Below, piece by piece: positions 18,107 to 27,665 of a stretch of DNA of 64,000 bases (positions within the stretch are counted from its first letter, which is position 1; the number at the start of each line of letters is the position of its first letter). The notes below the pieces were generated by a model that was given only the letters and a program-made list of their open reading frames with translations, had not been told where the DNA came from and did no database searches. The position numbers and the translations under genes were made by a program. The stretch is from Sphingomonas sp. HMP9. Lineage in GTDB: Bacteria > Pseudomonadota > Alphaproteobacteria > Sphingomonadales > Sphingomonadaceae. Location of the stretch: positions 248,001 through 312,000 of the forward strand of contig NZ_AP022673.1 in assembly GCF_013374115.1 (NCBI RefSeq). Direction: 5' to 3'.

Positions 18107-19216
18107 TCAATCGGCGAGATGGTGCAGCCAGTTGTTGTCGTCGGGCGCCGTGCCGCGCTGGATCGACACGAGCGCATCGCGCATCCGCATCGTCAGCGCA
18201 CCGGGAGCACCGTCACCGATCGTGAAGCGGCCTTCGGGACTCGCTACGGTACCGATCGGCGTCACCACTGCCGCGGTGCCGCAGGCGAACGCCTCGACCA
18301 ACCGGCCGCTCGCCGCGTCGGCACGCCACTGGTCGATCGTGTAGCCCTCTTCGCGGACCTCGATGCCGCTCGCCCGCGCAAGCGTCAGGATTGAATCGCG
18401 CGTGATGCCGGGCAGGATCGTGCCGGTGAGCGCCGGCGTCGCCATGCTGCCATCGTCGAACACGAAGAAGATGTTCATGCCCCCGAGTTCCTCGACCCAG
18501 CGCCGCTCGGCTGCATCGAGGAAGACGACTTGGTCGCAGCCGTTGCGGATAGCCTCGGACTGCGCGAGCAGGCTGGCTGCATAGTTGCCGCCGCACTTGG
18601 CCGCGCCCGTGCCGCCCTGCGCGGCCCGCGTGTACTGCTGGCTGACCCAGATCGAGACGGTCGGGGCGCCGCCCTTGAAATACGCGCCGACCGACGAGGC
18701 GAGCACCATGTAGAGATACTCGGCGGACGGCTTCACGCCGAGGAACACTTCGGACGCGAACATGAACGGACGCAGGTACAGCGCGCCACCATCGTTCTCC
18801 GGGATCCAGTTCGCGTCGGTTTTCACCAGCCGCTCGACCGATTCGAGGAACAACTCGGTCGGCAGTTCGGGCATCGCGAGGCGACGCGCCGAATCCTGGA
18901 ACCGGCGTGCATTGGCTTCGGGGCGGAACAGCGCGGTGCCGCCGTCGGCGAGCCGATACGCCTTCATCCCCTCGAAGATCTCCTGCGCATAATGGAGAAC
19001 GGACGACGCCGGATCGATCGTCAGCGGCGCGCGCGCGGTGATGCGCGCGTCATGCCAGCCCTCGGTCTCGCTGTAGCGGATCATCGCCATGTGATCGGTG
19101 AAGACTCGGCCGAATCCGGGATCGATCAGCCGCTTTGCCCGCTCGTTCGCCTCGACCGGAGTCGCGTTCGGCTCATGTCGGAAGGCTGAGGACGGCGTAA
19201 AAGCTGGAGCGGACAT
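18107..19216 (-). CDS. ilvE: Branched-chain amino-acid aminotransferase
   Basis: The 369-residue length and sequence match class IV PLP aminotransferases of the BCAT type. IlvE exchanges the amino group between leucine, isoleucine or valine and 2-oxoglutarate, the last step of their synthesis. Visible features are HYAQEIFEGMKAYR, RPEANARRFQDSARRLAMPELP, YLRPFMFASE, the PLP lysine in GGTGAAKCGGNYAASL, and ELGGMNIFFVF. No membrane segment or signal is present. It is transcribed away from the MarR gene, with only about 40 bases between the start codons, so control by that regulator is possible. Confidence 0.95.
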   Translation of the reverse strand: MSAPAFTPSSAFRHEPNATPVEANERAKRLIDPGFGRVFTDHMAMIRYSETEGWHDARITARAPLTIDPASSVLHYAQEIFEGMKAYRLADGGTALFRPEANARRFQDSARRLAMPELPTELFLESVERLVKTDANWIPENDGGALYLRPFMFASEVFLGVKPSAEYLYMVLASSVGAYFKGGAPTVSIWVSQQYTRAAQGGTGAAKCGGNYAASLLAQSEAIRNGCDQVVFLDAAERRWVEELGGMNIFFVFDDGSMATPALTGTILPGITRDSILTLARASGIEVREEGYTIDQWRADAASGRLVEAFACGTAAVVTPIGTVASPEGRFTIGDGAPGALTMRMRDALVSIQRGTAPDDNNWLHHLAD

Positions 19217-19257
19217 CGAAAATCTCTCTCGTGGCGGGTTGCCGACGACTACGGGCG

Positions 19258-19764
19258 ATGTCTAAACCGGTCAACATGTCTGCCACAGCGTCGCCTGCCT
19301 CACCCCTGTTCCTTCGGGAGCCCGAACTCCGCCGCGGCATGGAGCTGCTGTATTTCGGCTATAGTCACCTGACGCGGTCGATCGACCAGGGGTTGGCCGA
19401 GGAGGGGCTGGGCCGTGCGCACCACCGCGCGTTGTATTTCATCGCGCGCAAGCCCGACATGACGGTGAGCGAGCTGTTGTCGCTGCTGGCGATCACCAAG
19501 CAGTCGCTGGGGCGCGTGTTGAACGAACTCGCCGACCGCAAGCTGGTCGAGACGCGTCCTGGCGAGCGCGACCGGCGCCAGCGGCTGTTGCGGTTGACCG
19601 CCGAGGGCTCGACGATGGAGCGCGAGTTGTTCGAGGCCGCGCGGGTCCGGATGGCGGAGGCATATGCGAGCGCCGGGCAGAGCGCGGTATCCGGGTTCTG
19701 GGCGGTCCTCGAAGGACTGGTGCCCGAAGCCGACCGTTCGCAGGTGTTCGGCCTGCGCGGCTAG
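19258..19764 (+). CDS. MarR-family transcriptional regulator
   Basis: About 168 residues with the MarR winged helix-turn-helix: recognition region MTVSELLSLLAITKQSLGRVLNELADRKLVETRPGERDRRQRLLRLTAEG. The flanking helices form the dimer interface. The wing Asp-Arg-Arg is intact, so DNA binding is expected. The start is uncertain between ATG 19258 and ATG 19276, since neither has a strong ribosome binding site. MarR regulators usually repress a divergent gene; here that is ilvE, an unusual target, so autoregulation or a distant target is equally possible. No ligand can be inferred. Confidence 0.85.
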   Translation: MSKPVNMSATASPASPLFLREPELRRGMELLYFGYSHLTRSIDQGLAEEGLGRAHHRALYFIARKPDMTVSELLSLLAITKQSLGRVLNELADRKLVETRPGERDRRQRLLRLTAEGSTMERELFEAARVRMAEAYASAGQSAVSGFWAVLEGLVPEADRSQVFGLRG

Positions 19765-19886
19765 TGGATCCGGGGGCAGGGACCGGCGGCACGATTTGGC
19801 GTTGACGTCGCCGCCAGGACTGTGGCACTCGACCGATCATCGAACGCCGGGGCACGATCCGGACCGACAGGCGTAAGTTGCCGTTC

Positions 19887-19960
19887 GCGGGTGTAGCTCA
19901 ATGGTAGAGCTTTTGCTTCCCAAGCAAGTGACGAGGGTTCGATTCCCTTCACCCGCTCCA
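19887..19960 (+). tRNA. tRNA-Gly (anticodon CCC)
   Basis: A 74-base cloverleaf: acceptor stem GCGGGTG/CACCCGC, D-arm AGCTCAATGGTAGAGCT, anticodon loop TTCCCAA (anticodon CCC), T-arm GGGTTCGATTCCC and encoded CCA. It stands alone between the MarR and IclR genes. Confidence 0.95.
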
Positions 19961-20032
19961 ACGCAGACAATAGTGCGAGCTTCGGTAGAGCGTCGGCGTC
20001 TGTAGCCGGAACCCCCACGCCGCGTAACAGCC

Positions 20033-20875
20033 TCACACCACCGGTCTTGGTACCCAAGCGGCATCGCTCGGTTCGTACCAGCCGAGCGCCTGGGAGATCT
20101 GCATCGCGGTCCGTTTCAGCACAACCAGCGCTTCGCCTGCAGCAATGTGCGGCGTCTCGTCTATCACTTCCAGGAACGGGATCGTCAGCGCCGCGACGAC
20201 GCGCCCGTCATAGCCGAAGATCGGGCAGCTCATGTCGGAAACGCCCGCCATGCGGTTGCTTTGGCTCCATTCATGCCCGCGTTCCCGGATTGCGGCGAGA
20301 TGCGCGTCCAGGTCGCGGCGCGTCTCGTCCGTCGCGTCGTCCATCGTCTCGTCGAGGATCGTGGTGCGCGTATCCTCGCGCATGAACGCCAGCAGGACGT
20401 GCCCCGAGCAATTCGTCGCGAGCGCGATACTGGTGCCCAGCCGTACGGCGAAACCGGTCGGACCGGGACTTTCCTGGCGCAGCACGATCAGGCCGCGTGT
20501 GCCACTGACCACGACCAGATGGCAGGATTGCATCGCGGCGGCAGACAAGGCGTGCATCAACGGCGCGGCGACATGCGTCAGTTCCTGCGCGGGCGTAGCA
20601 CGGTGGGCGGTTTCGAGCAGCTTGTAGGTCACGCGGTAGCGGTCGCTGGCGGGATCCTTGTGCAGCCAGCCGCGGCGATCGAGTACCACGATCACGCGGA
20701 ACAGCTCGCTGATCGACCGCGACAGGCGGTTCGCAATGTCGGTGACCGTCAGGCCGCTCGGCTCGCGTGCAAGGAGTTCGACGATGTCGATCGCCTTTTC
20801 CAGCGCAGGGGCGGAATAGACGCGCGGGCCTGCATCCTTGGTGTCCGGCTTGGGCGGTTGCGAGATAGGGGGCAT
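20033..20875 (-). CDS. IclR-family transcriptional regulator of the fucose/lactate locus
   Basis: About 280 residues with an N-terminal winged helix (ALEKAIDIVELLAREPSGLTVTDIANRLSRSISELFRVIVVLDRRGWL) and a C-terminal IclR effector domain (about 110-270, including ALATNCSGHVLLAFM and AALTIPFLE). IclR regulators usually bind small carboxylic acids or sugar-acid intermediates. The gene is divergent from the L-lactate dehydrogenase gene and lies at the edge of an L-fucose oxidation cluster, so an effector such as 2-keto-3-deoxyfuconate or fuconate is a reasonable guess. The start was set at ATG 20875 because the region before it overlaps the likely operator. An upstream in-frame start near 20947 is less likely. 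Confidence 0.85.
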   Translation of the reverse strand: MPPISQPPKPDTKDAGPRVYSAPALEKAIDIVELLAREPSGLTVTDIANRLSRSISELFRVIVVLDRRGWLHKDPASDRYRVTYKLLETAHRATPAQELTHVAAPLMHALSAAAMQSCHLVVVSGTRGLIVLRQESPGPTGFAVRLGTSIALATNCSGHVLLAFMREDTRTTILDETMDDATDETRRDLDAHLAAIRERGHEWSQSNRMAGVSDMSCPIFGYDGRVVAALTIPFLEVIDETPHIAAGEALVVLKRTAMQISQALGWYEPSDAAWVPRPVV

Positions 20876-20940
20876 GGCTGGGCGATCGTGATTGCGGTCG
20901 CGAACCTTATGCCGCAAGCGCCGCGGGTCGATACAACTAT

Positions 20941-20956
20941 CTTTCATATCTGAAAG
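20941..20956. promoter_or_regulatory. Inverted repeat CTTTCA-N4-TGAAAG, candidate IclR operator
   Basis: A perfect 6-bp dyad with a TATC centre lies between the divergent IclR and lldD genes in a locally AT-rich stretch. IclR proteins bind palindromes of this size. Its position upstream of both genes fits autoregulation and control of lldD. No binding evidence is available from sequence alone. Confidence 0.5.
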
Positions 20957-21037
20957 TTGCTAGCGGGGACGTCGGCTTGCTAGGGACGACACACGCCGCG
21001 ACTTCGGGATCGATGCGCACGATATGGGAGATGCCGC

Positions 21038-22171
21038 ATGACGATCGCCTCGACGCTCGATTTCCGCGAGGCTGCGCGCAAACGGCTGCCGCGGTTCCTG
21101 TTCGAGTATGCCGATGGCGGCTCCTATGCGGAGGCGACGTTGGCGCGCAACGTGAGCGACCTGTCGGGGATCGCGCTGCGCCAGCGGGTGTTGCGCGACG
21201 TGTCCGATCTCGATCTGTCGACGACGCTGTTCGGCCAGCATCAGGCGCTGCCGGTCGGGCTTGGGCCCGTCGGGATCGCGGGCATGTACCATCGTCGCGG
21301 CGAGACGCAGGCGGCACGCGCGGCACATGCCGCGGGTGTGCCGTTCTGCCTGTCCACGGTGTCGCTGTGCTCGCTCGGCGAAGTGGTGAAGGCGGCACCC
21401 ACCGGGCCGACCTGGTTCCAGCTCTATGTCATTCGCGACCGGGCGTTCATGCGCGACCTGCTGGCGACGGCGAAGGCGCAAGGCGCCAAGGCGCTCGTCT
21501 TCACGGTCGACATGCCGGTGCCGGGCGCGCGCTACCGCGACCAGCATTCGGGGATGTCGGGCCCGCGCGGGCCGCTGCGCCGGATGTTGCAGGCGATGGG
21601 GCGGCCCGGCTGGGCGTGGGACGTGGGCTTGCACGGGCGGCCGCACCAGCTCGGCAATCTGGAGCCGGTGCTGGGCAAGGCGAGCGGGCTGAACGATTAT
21701 ATGGGCTGGCTCGGCAGCAATTTCGATCCGTCGATCGCGTGGAAGGATCTCGAGTGGATCCGCGAAGGCTGGGACGGCCCGCTGATCATCAAGGGCATCC
21801 TCGATCCCGACGACGCACGCGAGGCGGCGGCGATCGGTGCGGACGGAATCGTCGTGTCGAACCATGGCGGACGGCAGCTCGACGGCGTGCTGTCGAGCGC
21901 GGCAGCGCTGCCGGCGATCGCGGACGCGGTGAAGGGGCAGCTTACCGTGCTGGCGGATTCGGGGGTTCGGTCGGGGCTGGACGTGGTGCGGATGCTGGCG
22001 CTGGGTGCGGATGGCGTGCTGCTCGGACGGGCTTGGCTCTATGCGCTGGCGGCGCGGGGCGAGGCGGGCGTTACGCAGCTGCTTACGCTGATCGAGCGGG
22101 AGATGCGCGTCGCGATGGCGCTCACCGGGGTGCGATCGATTGCCGAGATCGACCGGAATATCCTCGTCTGA
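21038..22171 (+). CDS. lldD: FMN-dependent L-lactate dehydrogenase (alpha-hydroxy-acid oxidase family)
   Basis: A 377-residue flavoprotein of the LldD/glycolate-oxidase family. The FMN-binding and catalytic features are visible: [15 protein letters not shown] near the N-terminus, [47 protein letters not shown] (FMN lysine), [10 protein letters not shown] with the catalytic His and substrate Arg, and [28 protein letters not shown]. LldD oxidises L-lactate to pyruvate and passes electrons to quinone at the inner membrane. Here it sits beside fucose genes whose pathway ends in pyruvate plus L-lactate, so it probably completes that route. Confidence 0.92.
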   Translation: MTIASTLDFREAARKRLPRFLFEYADGGSYAEATLARNVSDLSGIALRQRVLRDVSDLDLSTTLFGQHQALPVGLGPVGIAGMYHRRGETQAARAAHAAGVPFCLSTVSLCSLGEVVKAAPTGPTWFQLYVIRDRAFMRDLLATAKAQGAKALVFTVDMPVPGARYRDQHSGMSGPRGPLRRMLQAMGRPGWAWDVGLHGRPHQLGNLEPVLGKASGLNDYMGWLGSNFDPSIAWKDLEWIREGWDGPLIIKGILDPDDAREAAAIGADGIVVSNHGGRQLDGVLSSAAALPAIADAVKGQLTVLADSGVRSGLDVVRMLALGADGVLLGRAWLYALAARGEAGVTQLLTLIEREMRVAMALTGVRSIAEIDRNILV

Positions 22172-22180
22172 ATATCCAGT

Positions 22181-22263
22181 CCTGTTCTCCTGCGAACGCA
22201 GGAGCCCAGGATTGCGAACGCCGCCCTATGATACCCTGGGCTCCTGCGTCCGCAGAAGAACGG
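22181..22263. repeat. Palindromic intergenic repeat (type A), probable bidirectional terminator
   Basis: Two arms of about 30 bases (22181-22210 and 22234-22263) are near-perfect reverse complements with a 23-base spacer; each contains CAGGAGCCCAGG or its complement. It fills the gap between convergent lldD and fucP. It could end transcription from both sides. The arm sequence differs from the other two repeat types in this window. Confidence 0.75.
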
Positions 22264-22264
22264 A

Positions 22265-23545
22265 CTAGTGAATGGTCGCGGGAGGACCGTTGCCTGCCGC
22301 TGGCGTCCCCGCCACCTTCACCGCAAACCCCAGCACCACCAGGAAACACGCCGCGGGCACCAGCATCGCGGTATCGATGCCGGCGAGATCGGAGATGTGT
22401 CCCATCAGACCGGTCAGCACCGCGCCGCCAATGATCGCCATGATGATGAGCGACGCGCCCGCGCGACGAAGCGGCCCCAGTCCGTCCATGCCGAGCGCGA
22501 AGATCGTCGGGAACTGGATCGACATGAACAGGCTTGCGAGCACGAGCGCGTAGAGCCCGCCCTGTCCGCCGACGAGGCCTGCAATCGCGGCCAGCCCCGC
22601 GCTGACACCGGCGAAGATCGCGAGCAGGCGAGGGGGCGCGATCTTGCCCATCAGCGCGGTCCCGACGAACCGGCCGATCCCGAACAGGACGAGGCTGGCG
22701 AACAGGTAATCGGCAGCGTCGTGCTCGGCCATGCCGGGGACGTTCGCCTGCGCGTAGCGGATCGTGTAGCTCCAGATGCCGACCTGCGCGCCGACATAGA
22801 AGAACTGCGTGACCGTCGCGAAGATCAGGCGCGGGTGGGCAAACACGTCGACGAACCGCGACGGCGCACCGACCGATTCCTCTGCGCGATGTTCGGGAAA
22901 GCGGATCACCGCGGCGGCGACGGCGAACAGCAACACGACGAGGCCGATCACCAGATAGGGCGTCTGCACCGCTACGACCTCGCTGCGATAAAAGGCCTCG
23001 CGCGCGGCCGGGCTCATCGCCGCGACCGTCGGTTCGTCGTGAACGATCGCCGACAGAATGAAATACTTGCCGATCAGCACCCCCGCCACGGTGCCCACCG
23101 GGTTCGCCGCCTGCGCCCAGTTCAGCCGCTTGGCCGCAGTTGTCGGGTCGCCGAGTTCGGTCATCAGCGGGTTCGCCGACGTCTCCAGGAACGCCAGGCC
23201 GCACGCGATCACGAACAAGGCCGCCAGAAAATACAGATACTCGCCATAGTGCGCCGCGGGGTAGAACAGCAGCGCACCTGCCGCGTACAGGACAAGGCCG
23301 GTGACGATCGCCGTCTTGTAGCCCTTTGCACGCGTCACGAGCGCCGCCGGCACCGCAAGCAGGAAATAGCCCATGTAGAAGGCCTGCTGGACGAAGCTGG
23401 TCTGGAAATCGGTGAGCGTGAACGCCTTCTTGAACTGCGCGATCAGGATGTCGTTGAGGTTGTTCGCCATTCCCCAGAGAAAGAACAGCGCGACCGTCAG
23501 CACGATCGCCGGCACGTAGTTCCTGTCGGCGGTCGTTCCGCGCAT
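22265..23545 (-). CDS. fucP: L-fucose:H+ symporter (MFS, FucP family)
   Basis: A 426-residue major-facilitator protein with 12 predicted membrane helices. FucP-family marks include FFLWGMANNLNDILIAQFKKAF at the N-terminus, FVQQAFYMGYFLLAVPAAL, FLETSANPLMTELG and FFYVGAQVGIWSYTIRYAQ. The acidic/polar residues in helix 1 (N-N-x-x-D) correspond to the region used for proton and sugar binding in E. coli FucP. It is the last gene of a five-gene minus-strand operon of L-fucose oxidation enzymes, 25 bases after an SDR gene, which supports fucose or a related 6-deoxy sugar as substrate. Confidence 0.92.
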   Translation of the reverse strand: MRGTTADRNYVPAIVLTVALFFLWGMANNLNDILIAQFKKAFTLTDFQTSFVQQAFYMGYFLLAVPAALVTRAKGYKTAIVTGLVLYAAGALLFYPAAHYGEYLYFLAALFVIACGLAFLETSANPLMTELGDPTTAAKRLNWAQAANPVGTVAGVLIGKYFILSAIVHDEPTVAAMSPAAREAFYRSEVVAVQTPYLVIGLVVLLFAVAAAVIRFPEHRAEESVGAPSRFVDVFAHPRLIFATVTQFFYVGAQVGIWSYTIRYAQANVPGMAEHDAADYLFASLVLFGIGRFVGTALMGKIAPPRLLAIFAGVSAGLAAIAGLVGGQGGLYALVLASLFMSIQFPTIFALGMDGLGPLRRAGASLIIMAIIGGAVLTGLMGHISDLAGIDTAMLVPAACFLVVLGFAVKVAGTPAAGNGPPATIH

Positions 23546-23570
23546 TGATCTACTCCTGATTATGGTTTTG

Positions 23571-25593
<2,023 letters not shown>

Positions 25594-25597
<4 letters not shown>

Positions 25598-26439
25598 GCG
25601 GCGGCGACCATCGCCTGCGTCTGTTCGCCAAGGCCATCAATGCCGAGCCGCACGGTCTGGCCTGCACGCAGATATACCGGCGGCTTCTGGCCCAGGCCGA
25701 CGCCCTTCGGCGTACCGGTCGAGATGATGTCGCCCGCCTCGAGCGTGCAGAAGTCGCTGAGGTAGGAGACGATCGTGGCGACGTCGAAGATCATGTTGGC
25801 GGTGGTGCCGTCCTGATAGCGATGGCCGTCGACTTCGAGCCAGAGCTTCAGGTCTTGCGGATCGCCGACCTCGTCCGCGGTGACGAGCCAGGGACCGATC
25901 GGGCCGAACGTATCGCAGCCCTTGCCCTTGTCCCACGTGCCGCCACGCTCCAGCTGGAACGCGCGCTCGGACACGTCATGGACGACGCAATAGCCGGCGA
26001 CATGCGACAGCGCATCGGCCTTGGCGATATGGCGGCCAGGGGTGCCGATAACGACGCCGAGCTCGACCTCCCAGTCGGTCTTTTCGGATCCGCGCGGGAT
26101 CTCGACATCGTCGTTCGGGCCCTGGATCGCGCTGGTCCATTTTCCGAACACGACCGGCTCGGCGGGGAGGTCCATGTTGCTCTCCGCGGCGTGGTCCGAA
26201 TAATTCAGGCCGATGCAGATGAACTTGCCGGTCCGCGTGACGCACGGCCCGATCCGCGGCGCGCCATCGACCTTGGGCAAGGTCGTGACGTCGAGCGCGG
26301 CGATCTTTGCAAGACCCTCGGGTGACAGCAGGTCACCGGCGATATCGCCAAGTTCGGGGGGCAGCGCGCGGATCGCACCGTCCTGATCGAGGATGCCGGG
26401 CTTTTCCTGGCCGCGCGGGCCGTAACGCAGAAGTTTCAT
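25594..26439 (-). CDS. Fumarylacetoacetate hydrolase-family protein, probable 2,4-diketo-3-deoxy-L-fuconate hydrolase
   Basis: A 281-residue FAH-fold enzyme: metal ligands in EKTDWEVELGVVIG (acidic residues) and HDVSERAFQLERGGTWDKGKGCDTFGPIGPW, with the C-terminal STGTPKGVGLG motif. In the non-phosphorylating fucose route this enzyme cleaves 2,4-diketo-3-deoxy-L-fuconate to pyruvate and L-lactate. The place between the dehydratase and the ketodeoxyfuconate dehydrogenase fits that role exactly, and lldD nearby would use the L-lactate. The function is inferred from family plus context. Confidence 0.87.
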
Positions 26440-26449
26440 GCGGATTCCT

Positions 26450-27190
26450 TTAGTTGACCCAGCCGCCGTCGATCACGTGGACCGCGCCGGTGGTGAAGCT
26501 CGATTCGTCGCTGGCAAGATACAGGAACAGGGCGGCGATCTCCTCGGCGCGCCCGAGGCGGCCCATCGGCTGGCGCGCGACGAACGCCGCATCGGCCTCG
26601 CTGACCGAAATGCCCTGCGTCCCCGCCTGCGAGACGATGCGTTCGCGCAGGGACGGGGTCTCGATCGTGCCGGGGCATACGCAGTTGCAGCGGATCCCGC
26701 GGCCGACGAAATCGGCGGCGACGGCCTTGGTCAGCCCGACCACCGCCGCCTTCGATGCGCCGTAAGCATAGCGGTTGGGAATGCCCTTCACGCTCGACGC
26801 GATACTGCTCATGTTGACGATCGCGCCGCCGCCGCGCGCGAGCATGCCGGGCAGGAACGCCCGGATCATGCGGTGCATCGCATGGACGTTGAGATCGAAC
26901 GACAGCATCCAGTCATCGTCGCTGCCTTGCAGGATGTCGCCTGCCGCAACGAAGCCGGCGACGTTGGCGAGAATGTCGATGTCGCCGATCGTGGCGGGCA
27001 GCGCCGCGATCGCGCTGGCGTCGAGCAGGTCGACGACGAGCCGCTCGACGCCGTCCATCGCCTGTAGCGCATCGCCGTCACGATCGAGCGCGAAGACCCG
27101 TGCACCCTCGTCGCGGAAGCGTTCTGCGGTGGCGCGGCCGATGCCTTGTGCCGCCGCGGTCACTACCGCGGTCTTGCCGGACAGTCTCAT
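26450..27190 (-). CDS. SDR-family dehydrogenase, probable 2-keto-3-deoxy-L-fuconate dehydrogenase
   Basis: A 246-residue short-chain dehydrogenase. NAD motif is TAAAQGIG, followed by LANVAGF in place of the usual NNAG, the catalytic Ser in MSSIASSVKG, and YxxxK in YAYGASKAAVVGL. The C-terminus is GAVHVIDGGWVN. The VAG variant, the SSVKG active-site segment and the length match known 2-keto-3-deoxy-L-fuconate 4-dehydrogenases. It is the promoter-proximal gene of the minus-strand fucose operon, ten bases upstream of the hydrolase gene and divergent from the mutarotase gene. Confidence 0.86.
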   Translation of the reverse strand: MRLSGKTAVVTAAAQGIGRATAERFRDEGARVFALDRDGDALQAMDGVERLVVDLLDASAIAALPATIGDIDILANVAGFVAAGDILQGSDDDWMLSFDLNVHAMHRMIRAFLPGMLARGGGAIVNMSSIASSVKGIPNRYAYGASKAAVVGLTKAVAADFVGRGIRCNCVCPGTIETPSLRERIVSQAGTQGISVSEADAAFVARQPMGRLGRAEEIAALFLYLASDESSFTTGAVHVIDGGWVN

Positions 27191-27233
27191 TCCATCTCCT
27201 GCGCGTCGTTGTGCGTTTCGCCGGTTTTATTAG

Positions 27234-27249
27234 TCAAAGTTACTTTTGA
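27234..27249. promoter_or_regulatory. Short dyad TCAAA-N6-TTTGA in the divergent fucose promoter
   Basis: A 5-bp perfect inverted repeat in an AT-rich stretch between the divergent operon start (27190) and the mutarotase gene. It is a plausible regulator site, but its sequence is not the same as the dyad beside lldD, so a common regulator is not established. Confidence 0.3.
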
Positions 27250-27302
27250 AAAGAGGCGACGGCGCTATTGTCGCGGGAGTACGCCGTGTCGAAGGAATTA
27301 CC

Positions 27303-27644
27303 GTGACGTATCGCATCGTGACCGCGCTTGACCTGGTCGATGACGCAGAGCTGATCGCCGCCTACCGCGAACGCCACGCGCCAGGAGCCGTGTGGCCCGA
27401 GGTCGTGCGGGACATCGTCCAGCGGGGGTATCGCGACATGGAGATCTGGCAGGTCGCCGACCGCCTCGTGATGATCGCTGAGGTCGAGGACGATTTCCCG
27501 CGCGCAGCCGATCCGGCGTTGCAGCCGGTCGTCGCGTCCTGGGAAGCGGCAATGGACGTCTATCAGACGCCGATCGACGCGGCCGGACCGAAATGGGCGG
27601 TGATGGAGCGGATCTTCTCGCTCGCGGATCAGACTGCCGGCTGA
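27303..27644 (+). CDS. L-rhamnose/L-fucose mutarotase family protein
   Basis: A 113-residue protein of the RhaM-type mutarotase fold (ferredoxin-like dimer). Family marks are the YRERHAPGAVWPEVVRDIVQRGYRDMEIW segment, with the catalytic His, and VASWEAAMDVYQ near the C-terminus. Such enzymes speed exchange between sugar anomers, here presumably L-fucose entering via FucP. I chose the GTG at 27303 because AAGGA lies seven bases before it. A longer frame starting upstream would run through the divergent promoter region. Confidence 0.85.
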   Translation: MTYRIVTALDLVDDAELIAAYRERHAPGAVWPEVVRDIVQRGYRDMEIWQVADRLVMIAEVEDDFPRAADPALQPVVASWEAAMDVYQTPIDAAGPKWAVMERIFSLADQTAG

Positions 27645-27665
27645 TCCTTCTCCGGTCCGATGCCG

